Shown: positions 26,111 through 36,691 of the stretch, in pieces | Position numbering within the stretch: the stretch's first letter is position 1 | Layout: each line of letters opens with the position of its first letter | Notes under the pieces: model-generated | What the model was told of the DNA's origin: nothing | The model's database searches: none | The model's input: the letters and a program-made list of their open reading frames with translations, nothing else | Source: Harmothoe impar | Taxonomy: Eukaryota > Annelida > Polychaeta > Phyllodocida > Polynoidae | Assembly (NCBI GenBank): GCA_947462335.1 | Contig: OX381717.1 | Location: 47,969,523 to 48,033,522 of the forward strand | Length of the DNA stretch: 64,000 bases | Direction of reading: 5' to 3' | Position numbers and translations under genes: made by a program

Positions 26111-26629
26111 AAAGGAGATGGGCCAGTCAACCTTGTAAATACCTCGGTTCTCGCAGTGTAATTTACAAACTAATATCCCAATTATAGCCTCTTACATTAT
26201 TGCAAGCCTAACCATTTTGTGTTTCTATATCAATGAATACTCCTGCAGGATAAATATTGCACATCAAGTTCCAAGGCCCAAGGAGGCATTTCTTCAACAC
26301 ATAAGCAAGCATCGCACTGAGCTGCAATGTACTCAATGTTCAAGTAATCCATCTTCTGGCTATATACGATTTTGTTGAAATTCAAATTTTCACTTAAGTG
26401 TTGGTTCCGAATACCTTTGATAGTATAATAGTCAGAGGATTCTACAGTGTACTTTCAATGGGTCGAAAATTGTGAACGATTTTATACCCAATTGATCATG
26501 ATTATATTGGTCAATAATATCGGAATTAAGCAAAATGATAGGGAATGAAAAGCAATGGAATACACAGGAACAAAAGTATGGTGTCTGTACACATTCTGGC
26601 TCATTCTACCACAACATAAAGAGTCAGCC

Positions 26630-26740
26630 TAATGGGCACGTGCACATAACATTGAACCAACATTGATAAATGGTTGTCAATGTTGATTCAATGCTGATTC
26701 AACACTTAATCAATGTTGACCAATTTTGTGCCCACTGGGA
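26630..26740. mobile_element. Short TA-type MITE, old copy
   Basis: About 110 bp built from repeats of CAATGTTGATTCAATG type, ending GTGCCCACTGGG. It matches the element inserted at 57266-57373 but its left end is eroded (AATGGGCAC). Confidence 0.7.
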
Positions 26741-27389
26741 GGGAACATACATGTATGCTTACTGAAGTGCACAATATCCATCACTCCATTGGCTAGCATG
26801 GCTGAGTAAGGTGTGCAATCTCGGGCAACATTCGCTTTAATAATGGTTCCCATATGGGTTTTATCTGGTCTAGCTGGATCTGGGTTTTGGTCATTATTAT
26901 CCAGGGTTTTGGGCTCAGCCCAATTTTTCTTTTTAAATGTATTTCAAAAAGCTAAAATTAAACTCATCTGTGATTATTCTCAGAAATTCTCATTTAATTA
27001 TACCATTTCTGTGGTGTAGTGTCAATTTGGGTTGGATCTGAGCGAGCCAAATCTGGAAAAGAACATGGTTGTCCCATTATCAGATTATTGCAGCCCACCT
27101 AAGACCTAGAGGAAGCAATGCTGATGAGGGTTATGTTGCACTGGTTAACCTCATAGGGGCTGTATAGGGAGGGGGTATTCATGTTTATTAGATTGGACTT
27201 TTGTGCTACATTCCTTTCTGGTCTACCCTGTAGACTAAAGGGAATCCTCTCAAGGTGGAAATAATAAGTGTTTGTGTTTCTGTATCAATGTATACTTACG
27301 AGGCATAAATCATTTACACTTGGTTTAATGTAGCATGAGACATTTCTTCAGCACATCAAAGTGGACTCTACAGGGATCAATGTTCTTAT

Positions 27390-27618
27390 CCCTTTCAGGA
27401 CAGCATGATACCTTAATGCATCATGCCCTTGGTCATCATGATGCATGTATGCAGCCGTGGCGAGTAACTCGCTGCATCATGCCAACCTTATGACACTGAG
27501 ACACTCCCGAAGGGTCGGCATGATGTACTGATGCAGCACTGGCGAGTTACTCGCCGGGGCTGCATTGGTGCATCATGGTGACAAATGCCATCTTTTAGCG
27601 ACATCTGCCCTTAAAGGG
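27390..27618. mobile_element. piggyBac-like MITE (TTAA type)
   Basis: The right end CCCTTAAAGGG abuts TTAA (27619-27622). The left end CCCTTTCAGGAC abuts TTAT, an altered TTAA. Inside, GCATCATG repeats and the palindrome GGCGAGTTACTCGCC (27551-27565) could form hairpins. Ends with CCC next to TTAA are the piggyBac pattern. There is no coding capacity. It lies just upstream of the PAN/FReD gene start at 27691. Confidence 0.6.
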
Positions 27619-27690
27619 TTAAGTGTGTGGCATGCGCTGTGGGGCTGTACCAAGACAGTTTAGTAGAATCTGCTCCTTGTAGGTGTAAAC

Positions 27691-28000
27691 ATGAATATAA
27701 CAGCTAAGTTTTGTCTCCTGCACCTCCTGATGTGGCATCAGGTTAATGGATCATCCTTCTCATCTGTAACTTTTAAAAAGACTTCAGTTAACCTTTCACT
27801 ACTTAAAAACATTCAAAGTAGATTAATTCCAGATCCAGGAAGTCTTATTTCTTGTGCCGTGGAATGCAGCCTTGACAGGACTTGCGGGGGATTTGGTCAC
27901 CGAACACTACCTGACAAGGGGTGCTTTCTCTTTAGCATCATTAAAGCAGGAGAAACTCACCATTATAATTTTGATGGATTTGAATACTTTTTGATAAGAG
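27691..28000 (+). CDS. PAN/FReD gene, exon 1 (signal peptide and PAN-like domain)
   Basis: ATG at 27691 opens a hydrophobic leader, followed by a four-Cys PAN-like segment. The donor is AG|GTAGGG after 28000 and leaves phase 1. The 5' UTR is not defined. Confidence 0.82.
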
Positions 28001-29737
28001 GTAGGGCTATTGATTTTTCTTCAATTGTCATCATATTTCTTAAAACCTTTACATGAATGAGAGATAGTATTTGCTTTATCTTTTATACTCCATAAGCTAT
28101 CAAATCAAAGAGGAGACTGAAGGGAATGCACATAATCTAGATTTCATGCTACCTTTACTGATTTTCTAGATCTGCCGTCACACTGTGGTCAGGTACAAAA
28201 TAAAGAGTCAGGTCTGGCTCTGCTCCAATTAGGAGATGGGCAGTTAGTTGTAGGGTACTGTGAACAGAAGCTTGATGGAGGAGGGTGGCTGGTGAGTTGT
28301 GTTGTTTTATACTTATTCTTCAATTTAATTCAGTTCTGGTTTGAAACCCCAAGGCTTCATGTTCATTTGTTGCCCTGATGATTCAACATAGTACAATAAT
28401 TATGCAATGGTGAGCCACTCACTCCCACTTTACCATGCCAACATTATATCAGTACAATTAACCCATATCCCTTGTATTTGATGTTCCAAAGGTATTTCAA
28501 CGCCGTTTTGATGGAAGTGTCGACTTCTTTCGTTCATGGGTTGAATACAAGAATGGATTTGGCAACATCAACGCAGAATTCTGGTTTGGGAACGACTACA
28601 TTAATTTGATGACAAAAAATGAGGATCAAAAACTAAAAATTGAGCTGGAATGTGAGGGAGAGGTCCAGTATGCTGATTATGCAGCATTTTGGGTAGAGAA
28701 TGAAGTTAATAAGTATAGGTTACATGTGTTTGAGTATTCTGGACTCACACCTCCAGGTAAGACTATCCGGTATTTTTGATACCAGAGGGGGTGTTCCCTC
28801 CCCTCCCCCAGTGGGTTTCAAATTTATCACAGCTTGCCCATTTCAGCTATAAAATAGTAGTACTTTCATGGTCCCCTTCCTTTGAGAGGAATAGTTTTGG
28901 CCCTCCACCCTCACGGGACCGAGATTTCCCCCCACTCCCTGTCATAGGACACATGTGGAGTGACCTACAGTGCTAAAAGATACCTGTCACAAGCTGTTGT
29001 TCCCGAATTGACAGTTGACAGTTAGCGGCGACTGAAGTTGGAGTTTTCACTTTCAACTCTGACATTTGGATTGTTTTTGGTTTCATGTCGTGTTGAAAGA
29101 TAGCAGTCAGAAGTTGCTTTACTTGAAATTGACAGTTGACAGGAGACAGTAAATCGATGTAGTTGAAGTTGTTTGCTTTCAACTTGTTTTTTTGCAGGTT
29201 GAAATGAATTTGCAATTTCAATTTTACAAAAATAAATTGACCCTCCTGGGCCACTGTAGTAGAGTAACTTCGGAAATTGATGTACTGTCATCTTAGCTAC
29301 CCAATCAAATGCCCCATAAGCATATTTCTTATAATAGTAATGTAGATCAGGGGACCTACACTTCAAACCTGCAGTTGCAAATATTATATAACTCACTGCT
29401 GTCTCTATAGTATTTGATATATAATGGTGTCTCTCTTTTGCCAGGGGATTCTCTTGAAAACCCACCTACTGAACATCCTCACAATGGTCGGTTCTTCTCC
29501 ACCTGGGACAGAGATAACGATGAGTGGTCTGGTCACTGTGCCAGAGATAACAATCTAGGTGCCTGGTGGTATAGTAACTGTCACACCTCAGACCTAAATG
29601 GGCCTTATGGTAGTAGCCTGGTTGATGGCAGAGGTATTATCTGGGCCTCATGGAAAGGTTACAATGGTATTTTCATTAATGCCACAAGGATGATGTTCAA
29701 GGCAAGCACTACAAAAGCCCAAAGTCCTGAATGGTAG
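27691..29737 (+). CDS. Secreted PAN/apple-like plus fibrinogen-related domain protein, four exons, 329 aa
   Basis: Exons 27691-28000, 28170-28291, 28492-28756 and 29445-29737 join in frame with GT-AG introns and total 990 bp including the stop. Residues 1-20 look like a signal peptide (hydrophobic KFCLLHLLMW). Residues 40-103 resemble a PAN/apple domain (CAVECSLDRTCGGF, then GCFLF). From about 104 the FReD follows: a short first part ending [10 protein letters not shown], then VFQRRFDGSVDFFRSW, and the calcium-site-like DRDND and WWYSNCHTSDLNGPYG. Secreted FReD proteins usually act as lectins or innate immune recognition molecules; that role is inference. It is convergent with the multi-FReD gene at 36444-63735, and its intron phases at the FReD exons match that gene. 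The FReD start lacks the usual SGVYT motif. Confidence 0.87.
28170..28291 (+). CDS. PAN/FReD gene, exon 2 (start of FReD)
   Basis: The acceptor is GATTTTCTAG|ATCTGCC. It codes LPSHCGQV to DGGGWL and ends in phase 0 at CTG|GTGAGT. It corresponds to the 128-bp A exons of the tandem gene but is shorter and lacks their SGVYT motif. Confidence 0.82.
28492..28756 (+). CDS. PAN/FReD gene, exon 3 (middle of FReD)
   Basis: The acceptor is TTCCAAAG|GTATTTCAACG. It codes VFQRRF through EYSGLTPPG and ends in phase 1 at CCAG|GTAAGA. Length 265 bp, against 268 bp for the B exons of the tandem gene. Confidence 0.87.
29445..29737 (+). CDS. PAN/FReD gene, exon 4 (end of FReD and stop)
   Basis: The acceptor is CTCTCTTTTGCCAG. 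It codes GDSLENPP, then DRDND, GAWWY and DLNGPYG, ending with a short tail and TAG at 29735-29737. It corresponds to C exons of the tandem gene but carries its own stop. Confidence 0.87.
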
Positions 29738-29843
29738 TATTGCCATGCCGTTCCCACATCTAGTTTGGCTGATTGGTTGATTTGGCTGACAAGGGTATTT
29801 GGAGCAGACTATAGCAAGGGCTCTATAGGGCTGGACTACAAGG

Positions 29844-29849
29844 AATAAA
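29844..29849 (+). promoter_or_regulatory. Candidate polyadenylation signal of the PAN/FReD gene
   Basis: AATAAA 107 bases after the stop codon, followed by a T-rich stretch. Confidence 0.55.
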
Positions 29850-30551
29850 CTTTTATTATATCAAACGATCACGATGATTCTTTATTAGAGAGTAAATTGA
29901 CATTTCAAATTTTGAGACATTGGAAATAAAGAATTGAAACATAAATTACCCAATATGTCGGATCAACATCGTGGAGATAATGACATTGTGTGTGGTGTTT
30001 AAGCGACAGGGAAATGTTAATGGCACTTAGCCAGCCAGCACATGATATGGATATCATAAAACGGTAGGCCGAGCGTTGTTGCCTCAGAGTCCTGTGCCGT
30101 TTGTTATAGTGAAGCATTGCATGGCAAATTACTATATAAATGAACTATACAAAATATCAGACATTAAAGCATTGAGATACCTGAACTATAAAAAGTAATT
30201 TTTATTAAACTGATGCATTGCCTCATTGGCCTGTGTATGTCTATTGTTTTATTTGTACCTTTTTTCTTCTTCTTCTTTCTTTTTTTTTAGCTTTTTCATG
30301 TTGGTCAAATGCATTATTTAATATGTGACTATTTTACATTTTATCCTGTACCTTGCCTAGTGTACTTTGTTCTGAAAAGTCTGCCTTTCACAATGTTTCA
30401 GTCGAAAATAAAAGTGATATCACCTCTATGCATTTGGAAAGCCAATGTTGTACTTCAACCAATATGCCACCTTCGTCATATCATTATACAATTTTAAACT
30501 AGTTAGGGGTTCCCCGTAGAAGCATGAGTAGTATTTAAAATCAGGTGCATA
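29850..30551. other. Non-coding AT-rich DNA
   Basis: Nothing beyond a polypyrimidine run ending TTTTAG at 30281-30290, which has no exon-like sequence after it. Confidence 0.4.
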
Positions 30552-30831
30552 CCCTCCAAGCAGAGCTCATAATTGCCACGGGGAAAAGCCCGGGAAAAGC
30601 ACAAGCTGTATCTACACAAGATGGACAGAGGAGATTCTCGAGAATAGTGGACGTTCCTAGTGAAATGTTCGCAAGTTTTACTCGTGCAAATAACAAGAAA
30701 TTCCACAAGTTGAATGATGACATGAATTTCTCGAATTTCACTCTTTCAAGAAAGTGTCCAGAAAACGTTCAAGAAAAATTTAGAAACTCTCAAGAATGGC
30801 ATAAGTTCTGCTTGAGATTTAGTTTGCAGGG
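30552..30831. mobile_element. TA-type MITE, family of the 59331 insertion
   Basis: 280 bp starting CCCTCCAAGCAGAGCT and ending AGTTTGCAGGG, flanked by TA on both sides (30550-30551, 30832-30833). The ends are imperfect inverted repeats, and both ends match the insertion at 59331-59909. An open frame across it is incidental. Confidence 0.65.
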
Positions 30832-31130
30832 TATGTACAAGGCTGGTTCATAATTGTTTAATGGTCAAAAAGGAAGGGATTCTGTGTATAATCAATTTAG
30901 TGTGATACTACTTAACTCAAACCCAACTCAATGTGTCTACTGTTTGCAAGGAAACATAAGAAAACAACGTACACTTCAAATCTAAGTGTGAATTAAGCTA
31001 TTTACTGCCAAACTTGAAAATACCACAGGTTTGTAAGCGTCTAGCTGGCTATAACGTGTCATTAGGTGAAATTTGTAGAATTTCATTTAATGAAAAGACA
31101 ATGACCTACATAAATACTCATCGGGTAACT

Positions 31131-31264
31131 TATCTAAGGCGGCAAAGACTCACTACACCAGCGCCACCACCGGGACGCTGGGTAACTAACTCTCCAACAT
31201 ATTCCGCCATCTTTGAATTCTCCACGGCCCGGCCAACATGGGTAGGACTCATAAAATATATATT
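31131..31264 (+). repeat. Left 134-bp direct repeat
   Basis: Runs from TATCTAAGGCGGCAAAGACT to ACTCATAAAATATATATT, matching 33611-33744. Confidence 0.85.
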
Positions 31265-31298
31265 CAGTAGGGGCCTTTTCTTCTAAATTACAGTCGTC

Positions 31299-33455
31299 AT
31301 GCCTCCTAAAAAGACACGGAGTACCACGAAGGCGGCAGAGCCGCCGAAGCCGCCATCTCGGGTCTATACACGCCCTAAGAAACGGAAAGTTCCGTCAGAT
31401 CCGTCGGACCCGCCTCGTGTGAACAAGAAGACGCCACCACCATTGCCTCGCCTGGCCGCTGGCCCGTCTGCGGAGGAGCACCAGGCCCTCGTAGGTAGGG
31501 TTGGGGCATTAGAAAAGCAGGTGGGGGTGATCGATGGAAAGGTGACGAAGATAGATGATACGTCCGCGGAGATCCTTGGCACAGTTAAGTCGTTGAAGGA
31601 TTTGTTCCCGGGCGCCAACCCAGTCCCCCCCAGGGTGGCGACGCCGCCGGTCAGTGCTCCAGTGGTCGTTGTGACAGCCACAAGGCTGGCAGCCACTACA
31701 CTGCAAAAAAGGTGTTTAGATCCTAAACACAATCCTGCCCTGTATTTGTCCACACAATATGTTCCTAAACATGTTTAGATCAATAATATGTTTAGCTCAG
31801 TGCTTAGAAATTTATGTGTTTAAATCAATGTGTTTAGAAGAATGAAGTGTTTAGAATTCAAGAGTTTAGCATATTATTGTAGTTATACATCAAGTATTTA
31901 AGGAAGAAAGTGGTGTGTCTAGAGGCATGTAGATTATTATTATGTTTAGATACTGATATGTGTACAGGCAAGGGAAAAGGGTACTCCAAGTAAAAAGCCA
32001 ACTTTAAATTTCATGTCATAAGCTTTCCAATGATACATTACACTAGAAGACATTCATTCTAGTTGTTGCGAAATGGCTTCATGAACACGTGTGGGCATTC
32101 CCCCTTCCAAATTCCCGATAAGCTCCAAGTCTTATACTTTCCAATTTATCCTTATATAATTAGCATAATTAAGATGATTGGAAATTTATGATACATTTTC
32201 ATTCTTCAGGTCATAAAATCTGATTTAGAAATAATAATTTTATTTTGGTTTGACCATAGCAATCGTCATGAATCATCCTATCAATGGGGATCTTTTTTTC
32301 TTCGATTTGGAATAAAAATCTTGTTTCCATGGCAACACATATCAACAAAGGCACCCATTTAGGCTTCAAAACGTTCTTTTTGTGTTCCAAATATTGAAGC
32401 TTTTTAACAAAAATGGAATGTTTTGTATAATCTTATTGAATTCTTCAGAAAAAAGTACCCTAGAACAAATTTTAGCTTGTTTCATTCAAAAAAGGCCATA
32501 GTGGCGCCCACTGGTGGCTAAAATCGGAACTAATCCCGCGGGGAGCATCCTTTCTGCTTGCCTGCTCACATATTTGAATGAATTACTAATATATTTTATT
32601 TCAGACATATATGTGACACGATCTGCGAAAAGGGACCTTAGAGCAGGGACCTTAGTGCAGGGTACACTAAGGTTCCGATTCCCAGTTCATGTCACATATA
32701 TAGTGTCTCGAAGAGACTTCTAGCAGTCCCCCCCCCCCATGAGCCAATATACATGCATCACTATTTCACATAGGCCTCTACTTTAACATAGACACAACCT
32801 TGAGTCAATACAACAGACCTTTAGGGAAAATAATGCTTTATCCATTCTTAGAGTTCTTAAAACAGGTGTCTATGTAGCAGATGTAACTTTCTTGCATCGT
32901 GATCATCGTGAAGTAGCATTCTACCCTTGAATCCTACAATGTGTATTATTATCCTTTTGTATCCCATGAAATTTGAATTAATTTACTCACATTTAAGCAT
33001 TTTTAGAACAGCAATAATGTGGGTTGTGGTTGTAGAATCTACAGTCAACCACAGAGCTGCCATCTGGTATGTGTTTGATATACCATGATCTAAACACTAC
33101 ATGTTTACTTCCTAAACACCAATTCTCCATACTGTTTAAATACTAAACATCTAAACATATTCAACATAAATGTTTAGGTGTTTAGAATAAAAGTGTTTAA
33201 TTCCTAAACAGAAGGATTCAAAAACACAAACCTAGTAAAATGATTAGACTTTAAACATGTTTAGATCTAAACATGTTTGAAACCTAAGCACCTTTTTTGC
33301 AGTGTACGGCTGTCACCCCAGCGGCAGCCCAGGCGTCAGCGTCCGAACCCCCGCCAACAGATGCTGTCACCGCGACGGTTCCCCGGCTGTCAACCCTGCT
33401 CCTCGCCGGCATGCAGCCAGCTGCTCCCCCGCCAGCCAGCACAGGACCCCGCGGT
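31299..33455 (+). pseudogene. Element ORF (basic, Pro-rich protein with a coiled coil), split by a MITE
   Basis: ATG at 31299 begins MPPKKTRSTTKAAEPPKPP. The first ~50 residues are Lys/Arg/Pro-rich, with a nuclear-signal-like RPKKRK. Residues 55-105 are heptad-like (LVGRVGALEKQVGVIDGKV), then Pro/Val-rich. At 31697 a TA-flanked MITE interrupts the frame; it resumes in frame at 33307 (Ala/Pro-rich, with AAAQASASEPPP) and stops at the TGA near 33457. A Gag-like or ORF1-like nucleic acid-binding role is inferred from composition only. I do not recognise the family. Confidence 0.5.
31699..33304. mobile_element. TA-flanked MITE, 1.6 kb, nested in the element ORF
   Basis: Starts CACTGCAAAAAAGGTG and ends with the exact complement, flanked by TA (31697-31698 and 33305-33306), the duplication expected of Tc1/mariner-type elements. 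Both ends (31710-31960 and 33070-33290) contain many scattered copies of TGTTTAGA/TCTAAACA, like clustered transposase binding sites. The interior is non-coding. Confidence 0.85.
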
Positions 33456-33610
33456 GGATGAGTATGCTCTGCTGTCAGCTTCGGCCCCGACTGCCACGGA
33501 TTAGGTGCCCTGCCGTTGACTTTCACTGACGGAAATGACCCGGTACTCAACAAACAAGTTCAGGCACTACTATCCAGCTCGCAGCAAATATCCACGCTTA
33601 AAGGTAGGCC

Positions 33611-33744
33611 TATCTAAGGCGGCAAAGACTCACTACACCAGCGCCACCACCGGGACGCTGGGTAACTAACTCTCCAACAGACTCCGCCATCTTTGAATTC
33701 TCCGTGGCCCGGCAAACACGGGTAGGACTCATAAAATATATATT
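33611..33744 (+). repeat. Right 134-bp direct repeat
   Basis: Differs from the left repeat at a few positions, for example AACAGACTCC for AACATATTCC and TCCGTGG for TCCACGG. Confidence 0.85.
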
Positions 33745-34181
33745 TACCCACCCACCCACAACCAAAAAACTATCACATATATTCAAAATACTCTAAACAT
33801 AAATATACCATAAAATGTGGACTCATTCAAGGACTACTCACCTTATCGTTCATGACAATCAGTCAATGTTATTATCTATTTGTGTCATTTCTAAACACAC
33901 ATATCAACCCTACTGTTAAAAATGGATATACTCGTATTAATTTTATAAATATGTAACTGTTTAAAATTCCTGTTATATAAACTTCCAATATATGAATCTT
34001 AGATCTTTGTTGTTCATTACAGCTGTCGAGTATACAATGGATCTGATCTGATAACAAGAGCACAGTAGCTAGAGTTTACTGACATGATGTTTATGTGCAA
34101 TTATCACAGATAACTAGTTTTCACACACGAGTGGGGTCTCTCAGACAACACCTCCTATAGAATCAACCTGAGTAAGTAGAT

Positions 34182-34290
34182 AGGATCGGCAAAACTGACT
34201 TTGGGGGGTCCGTATCTGGTATCAATTTTTAAGTATCAGGCTGCAGGCCCTTATAGGGCCCCCCCCCCCAAAGTCAGTTTTGCCGATCCT
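34182..34290. mobile_element. Short hairpin element
   Basis: AGGATCGGCAAAACTGACTT at the left is repeated in inverted orientation at 34271-34290, enclosing a G run and a C run. AGTAAGTA and its near-complement lie just outside. About 109 bp, non-coding. Confidence 0.6.
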
Positions 34291-34656
34291 GTACTTATTA
34301 TTAAATGACTCCTCGGTCAGAAAATAGACATTTTGTGTATGTTTACTCCCTGAATTGAAGCAGACGATGGCCATAGCACCTCTAGTCTTCTTACTACACA
34401 GACAGAAAAGAGTTCCCCCTCTAGACATGTATATTACCTTTATTTATACAATTTGGGCTTGCTGCTCGATTCAAATATCTTTATTATTGAAGAATTAAGA
34501 AGATTAAACCATAATCTTCCCAGAATAGGGGAAATATATCCCTGTTTTTTTTCGAGGATTTCTGTATAAGCACTGAGAATACACCTAGTCCACTCTTTGC
34601 CTCAGTCAGGTTAGTAAGTAGCTGGTACCAAGACTCCGCTTTAGTGCAGCTAATTA

Positions 34657-34790
34657 CCCCCCCCCCCCACACACACACACCAACAGCTATACACTACAAG
34701 CGGAGTAGACTACACATCAGCAGTGACTGGGGGGGGGGGGGGGAGCCGTACACTACTACTGCAGGCACGTTGACCACCCACCCCCCCCCT
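34657..34790. repeat. Poly-C, CA and poly-G simple repeats
   Basis: A C run followed by (AC)n at 34657-34680, a G run at 34729-34743 and a C run near 34779-34788. Confidence 0.9.
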
Positions 34791-34799
34791 CTCCCTCTG

Positions 34800-35410
34800 A
34801 CACACGGGGCAGGGTGAGGGTGAGGGTTCCAGGTCGATCATAACATCAACAATTGCTATGTATACAACATATTCATGCGCTAGTGCTAAGGCAGGAAATC
34901 ATCTGATACAGACACCTTGATACGAGCCTCTTTTTGAGTAAGTGGACTGATACAGGACTGCTGCTTTAGGCCTATGGGATCCCTTATTTAACAAAAACCA
35001 TTTAATAATAAATCATTCTAACCTTTGTAGGATATATATGCCGGCTTAATATTTAACACATAATCCAGTCTGTAACTAATAACCTTACGCGATTGATTAT
35101 GACACATATATATATACATGGTATACATCTAAAATGCACACTGTATTTTAAAAGCCATCTATAAACATCTAAACCATCTAAATACATTTTACAGACAAGG
35201 AAAAAGTGCTGTTCTGCTTTTTAGAAAATTGTTGATTTTATCAAATCTATACTTAAAATAATGATAACAATAATATCATTATTATCATTATAGCTTATAG
35301 TTTGTTAAATTCTCTTCCAAATTCTCGACCAAATCTCCTACTATAGATTAGGAACAAGTGCCTTGTAGTGTAGATGTCATGACATGTAGACTAAATATCC
35401 TATTATCTTG
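34800..35410. other. Non-coding AT-rich DNA
   Basis: No feature that I can support. Short repeats of ATTATTATCATTAT type at 35255-35290. Confidence 0.4.
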
Positions 35411-35419
35411 ACCAAATTG

Positions 35420-36415
35420 TGGATGAGGCCAGCTGTATGGAAAAACTGCCGTGTGGACGGAATGCCCTGCTGTGCGGATAACATGTCATGATATGTAGAC
35501 TAAACTAAATATCCTACTATCTTGACCAAATTATAGTGCAATACGGACCAAATATGGTGCAGAATGGACCAAATTAATATGATGCAGTGTGGAGGAAATA
35601 TCCTTTTATATAGACCAAAATATGTCCTACTGTGTGTTAGGATAGCTGCTGTGTCTACCAAATGTCCTACCATGTACACCAGATTTTTTGCCATGTGAAC
35701 CAGATGCCCTGCCGTTTGGAATAATTGTTCTACTGTATGGAAAAAGGGCCTCCAAGGTGAACCAAATGTCCTGCGGTGTGGACCAAATGTCTTGCCGTGT
35801 GGACCAAATGTCCTGCCGTGTGGACCAAATGTCTTGCTGTGTGGACCCAATGTCCTGCCGTGTGGACCAAAATATTAATGTCCTGCGTGTGGACCAAATG
35901 TCCTGCCGTGTGGACCAAATCATATACCCTGCTGTGTGGTCTAAGTGCCCTGCATTGTTAACCAAATGCCCAGTTGGCCCAGTTGGCCTGTCATGTGAAC
36001 CAGATGCCCTGCCGTTTGGAATAATTGTTCTATTGTATGGAAAAAGGGCCTCCAAGGTGAACCAAATGTCCTGCGGTGTGGACCAAATGTCTTGCCGTGT
36101 GGACCAAATGTCTTGCTGTGTGGACCAAATGTCCTGTCATGCCAACCAAATGTACTTCTGTGTGGACCCAATGTCCTGCCGTGTGGACCAAAATTAATGT
36201 CCCGCTGTGTGGAACAAATGTCCTGCCGTGTGGACCAAATGTCCTGCTGTGTGGACCAAAATGTCCTGCGTGTGGACCAAATGTCCTGCCATGTGGACCA
36301 AATCATATGCCCTGCTGTGTGGTCTAAGTGCCCTGCATTGTTAACCAAATGCCCAGTTGGCCTGTCATTTGGACTAAATGTTGCGCTGTGTAGCACAAAA
36401 CCTGTGGAAATGTGG
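35420..36415. repeat. Minisatellite, ~21-bp unit with a 300-bp higher-order repeat
   Basis: The unit is close to TGTCCTGCCGTGTGGACCAAA, regular at 35765-35925 and 36065-36300 and looser outside. A larger period of exactly 300 bp is visible: CAGATGCCCTGCCGTTTGG at 35701 recurs at 36001. Open frames on both strands come from the repeat and are not genes. It ends about 30 bp from the stop of the multi-FReD gene, so it probably lies in that gene's 3' UTR. Confidence 0.92.
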
Positions 36416-36443
36416 ATTTTGATATTAGGACTAGAAACCCTAC

Positions 36444-36691
36444 TTATTTCCTCTTCACCATGATAGCCGTGTATATCATAGGGTCAGCTACTTTCCACTT
36501 CCACCAAACAGGAGCTCGGCTGCCAACTGTACTTCCATACAAGCCGTTCAGGTTTGAATATATACACCAAGGGTTACCATACCACCAGCCACCAAAGTAA
36601 TGTCCAGTACAGTCCTTGTTAGTGCTCCCATCATTATCCTGATCCTTTGTAGAAAACATCTGGTTGTGGTGACGCTCAATCATGGAATCTC
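36444..36691 (-). CDS. Multi-FReD gene, module 8 exon C (terminal, with stop)
   Basis: The acceptor is TTTCTGTAG|GAGATTCC. It codes [29 protein letters not shown] and SNLNGLYG and ends MVKRK then TAA at 36444-36446, where other modules have a splice donor. Confidence 0.87.

Larger units (their letters stand above)
31131..33744 (+). mobile_element. Small direct-repeat element carrying one ORF, interrupted by a nested MITE
   Basis: Two 134-bp direct repeats (31131-31264 and 33611-33744, only a few differences) flank about 2.3 kb. Without the nested 1.6-kb MITE the element would be about 1 kb. The inner ORF starts 34 bp after the left repeat. It could be a non-autonomous LTR (TRIM-like) or a DIRS-like derivative; the repeats do not show TG...CA ends, which argues against a plain LTR. 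Confidence 0.55.

Noticed and set aside
30545..30853. 102-aa plus-strand ORF
   Set aside because: It spans the TA-flanked MITE at 30552-30831 and has no domain or splice support.
35420..36415. CRISPR-like array
   Set aside because: Units are directly contiguous and degenerate with no unique spacers, and the genome is animal.
35500..36463. Long overlapping ORFs with DQMSCRV- or GPHGRTF-type repeats
   Set aside because: By-products of the 21-bp minisatellite, open on both strands, with no conserved domain or splice context.
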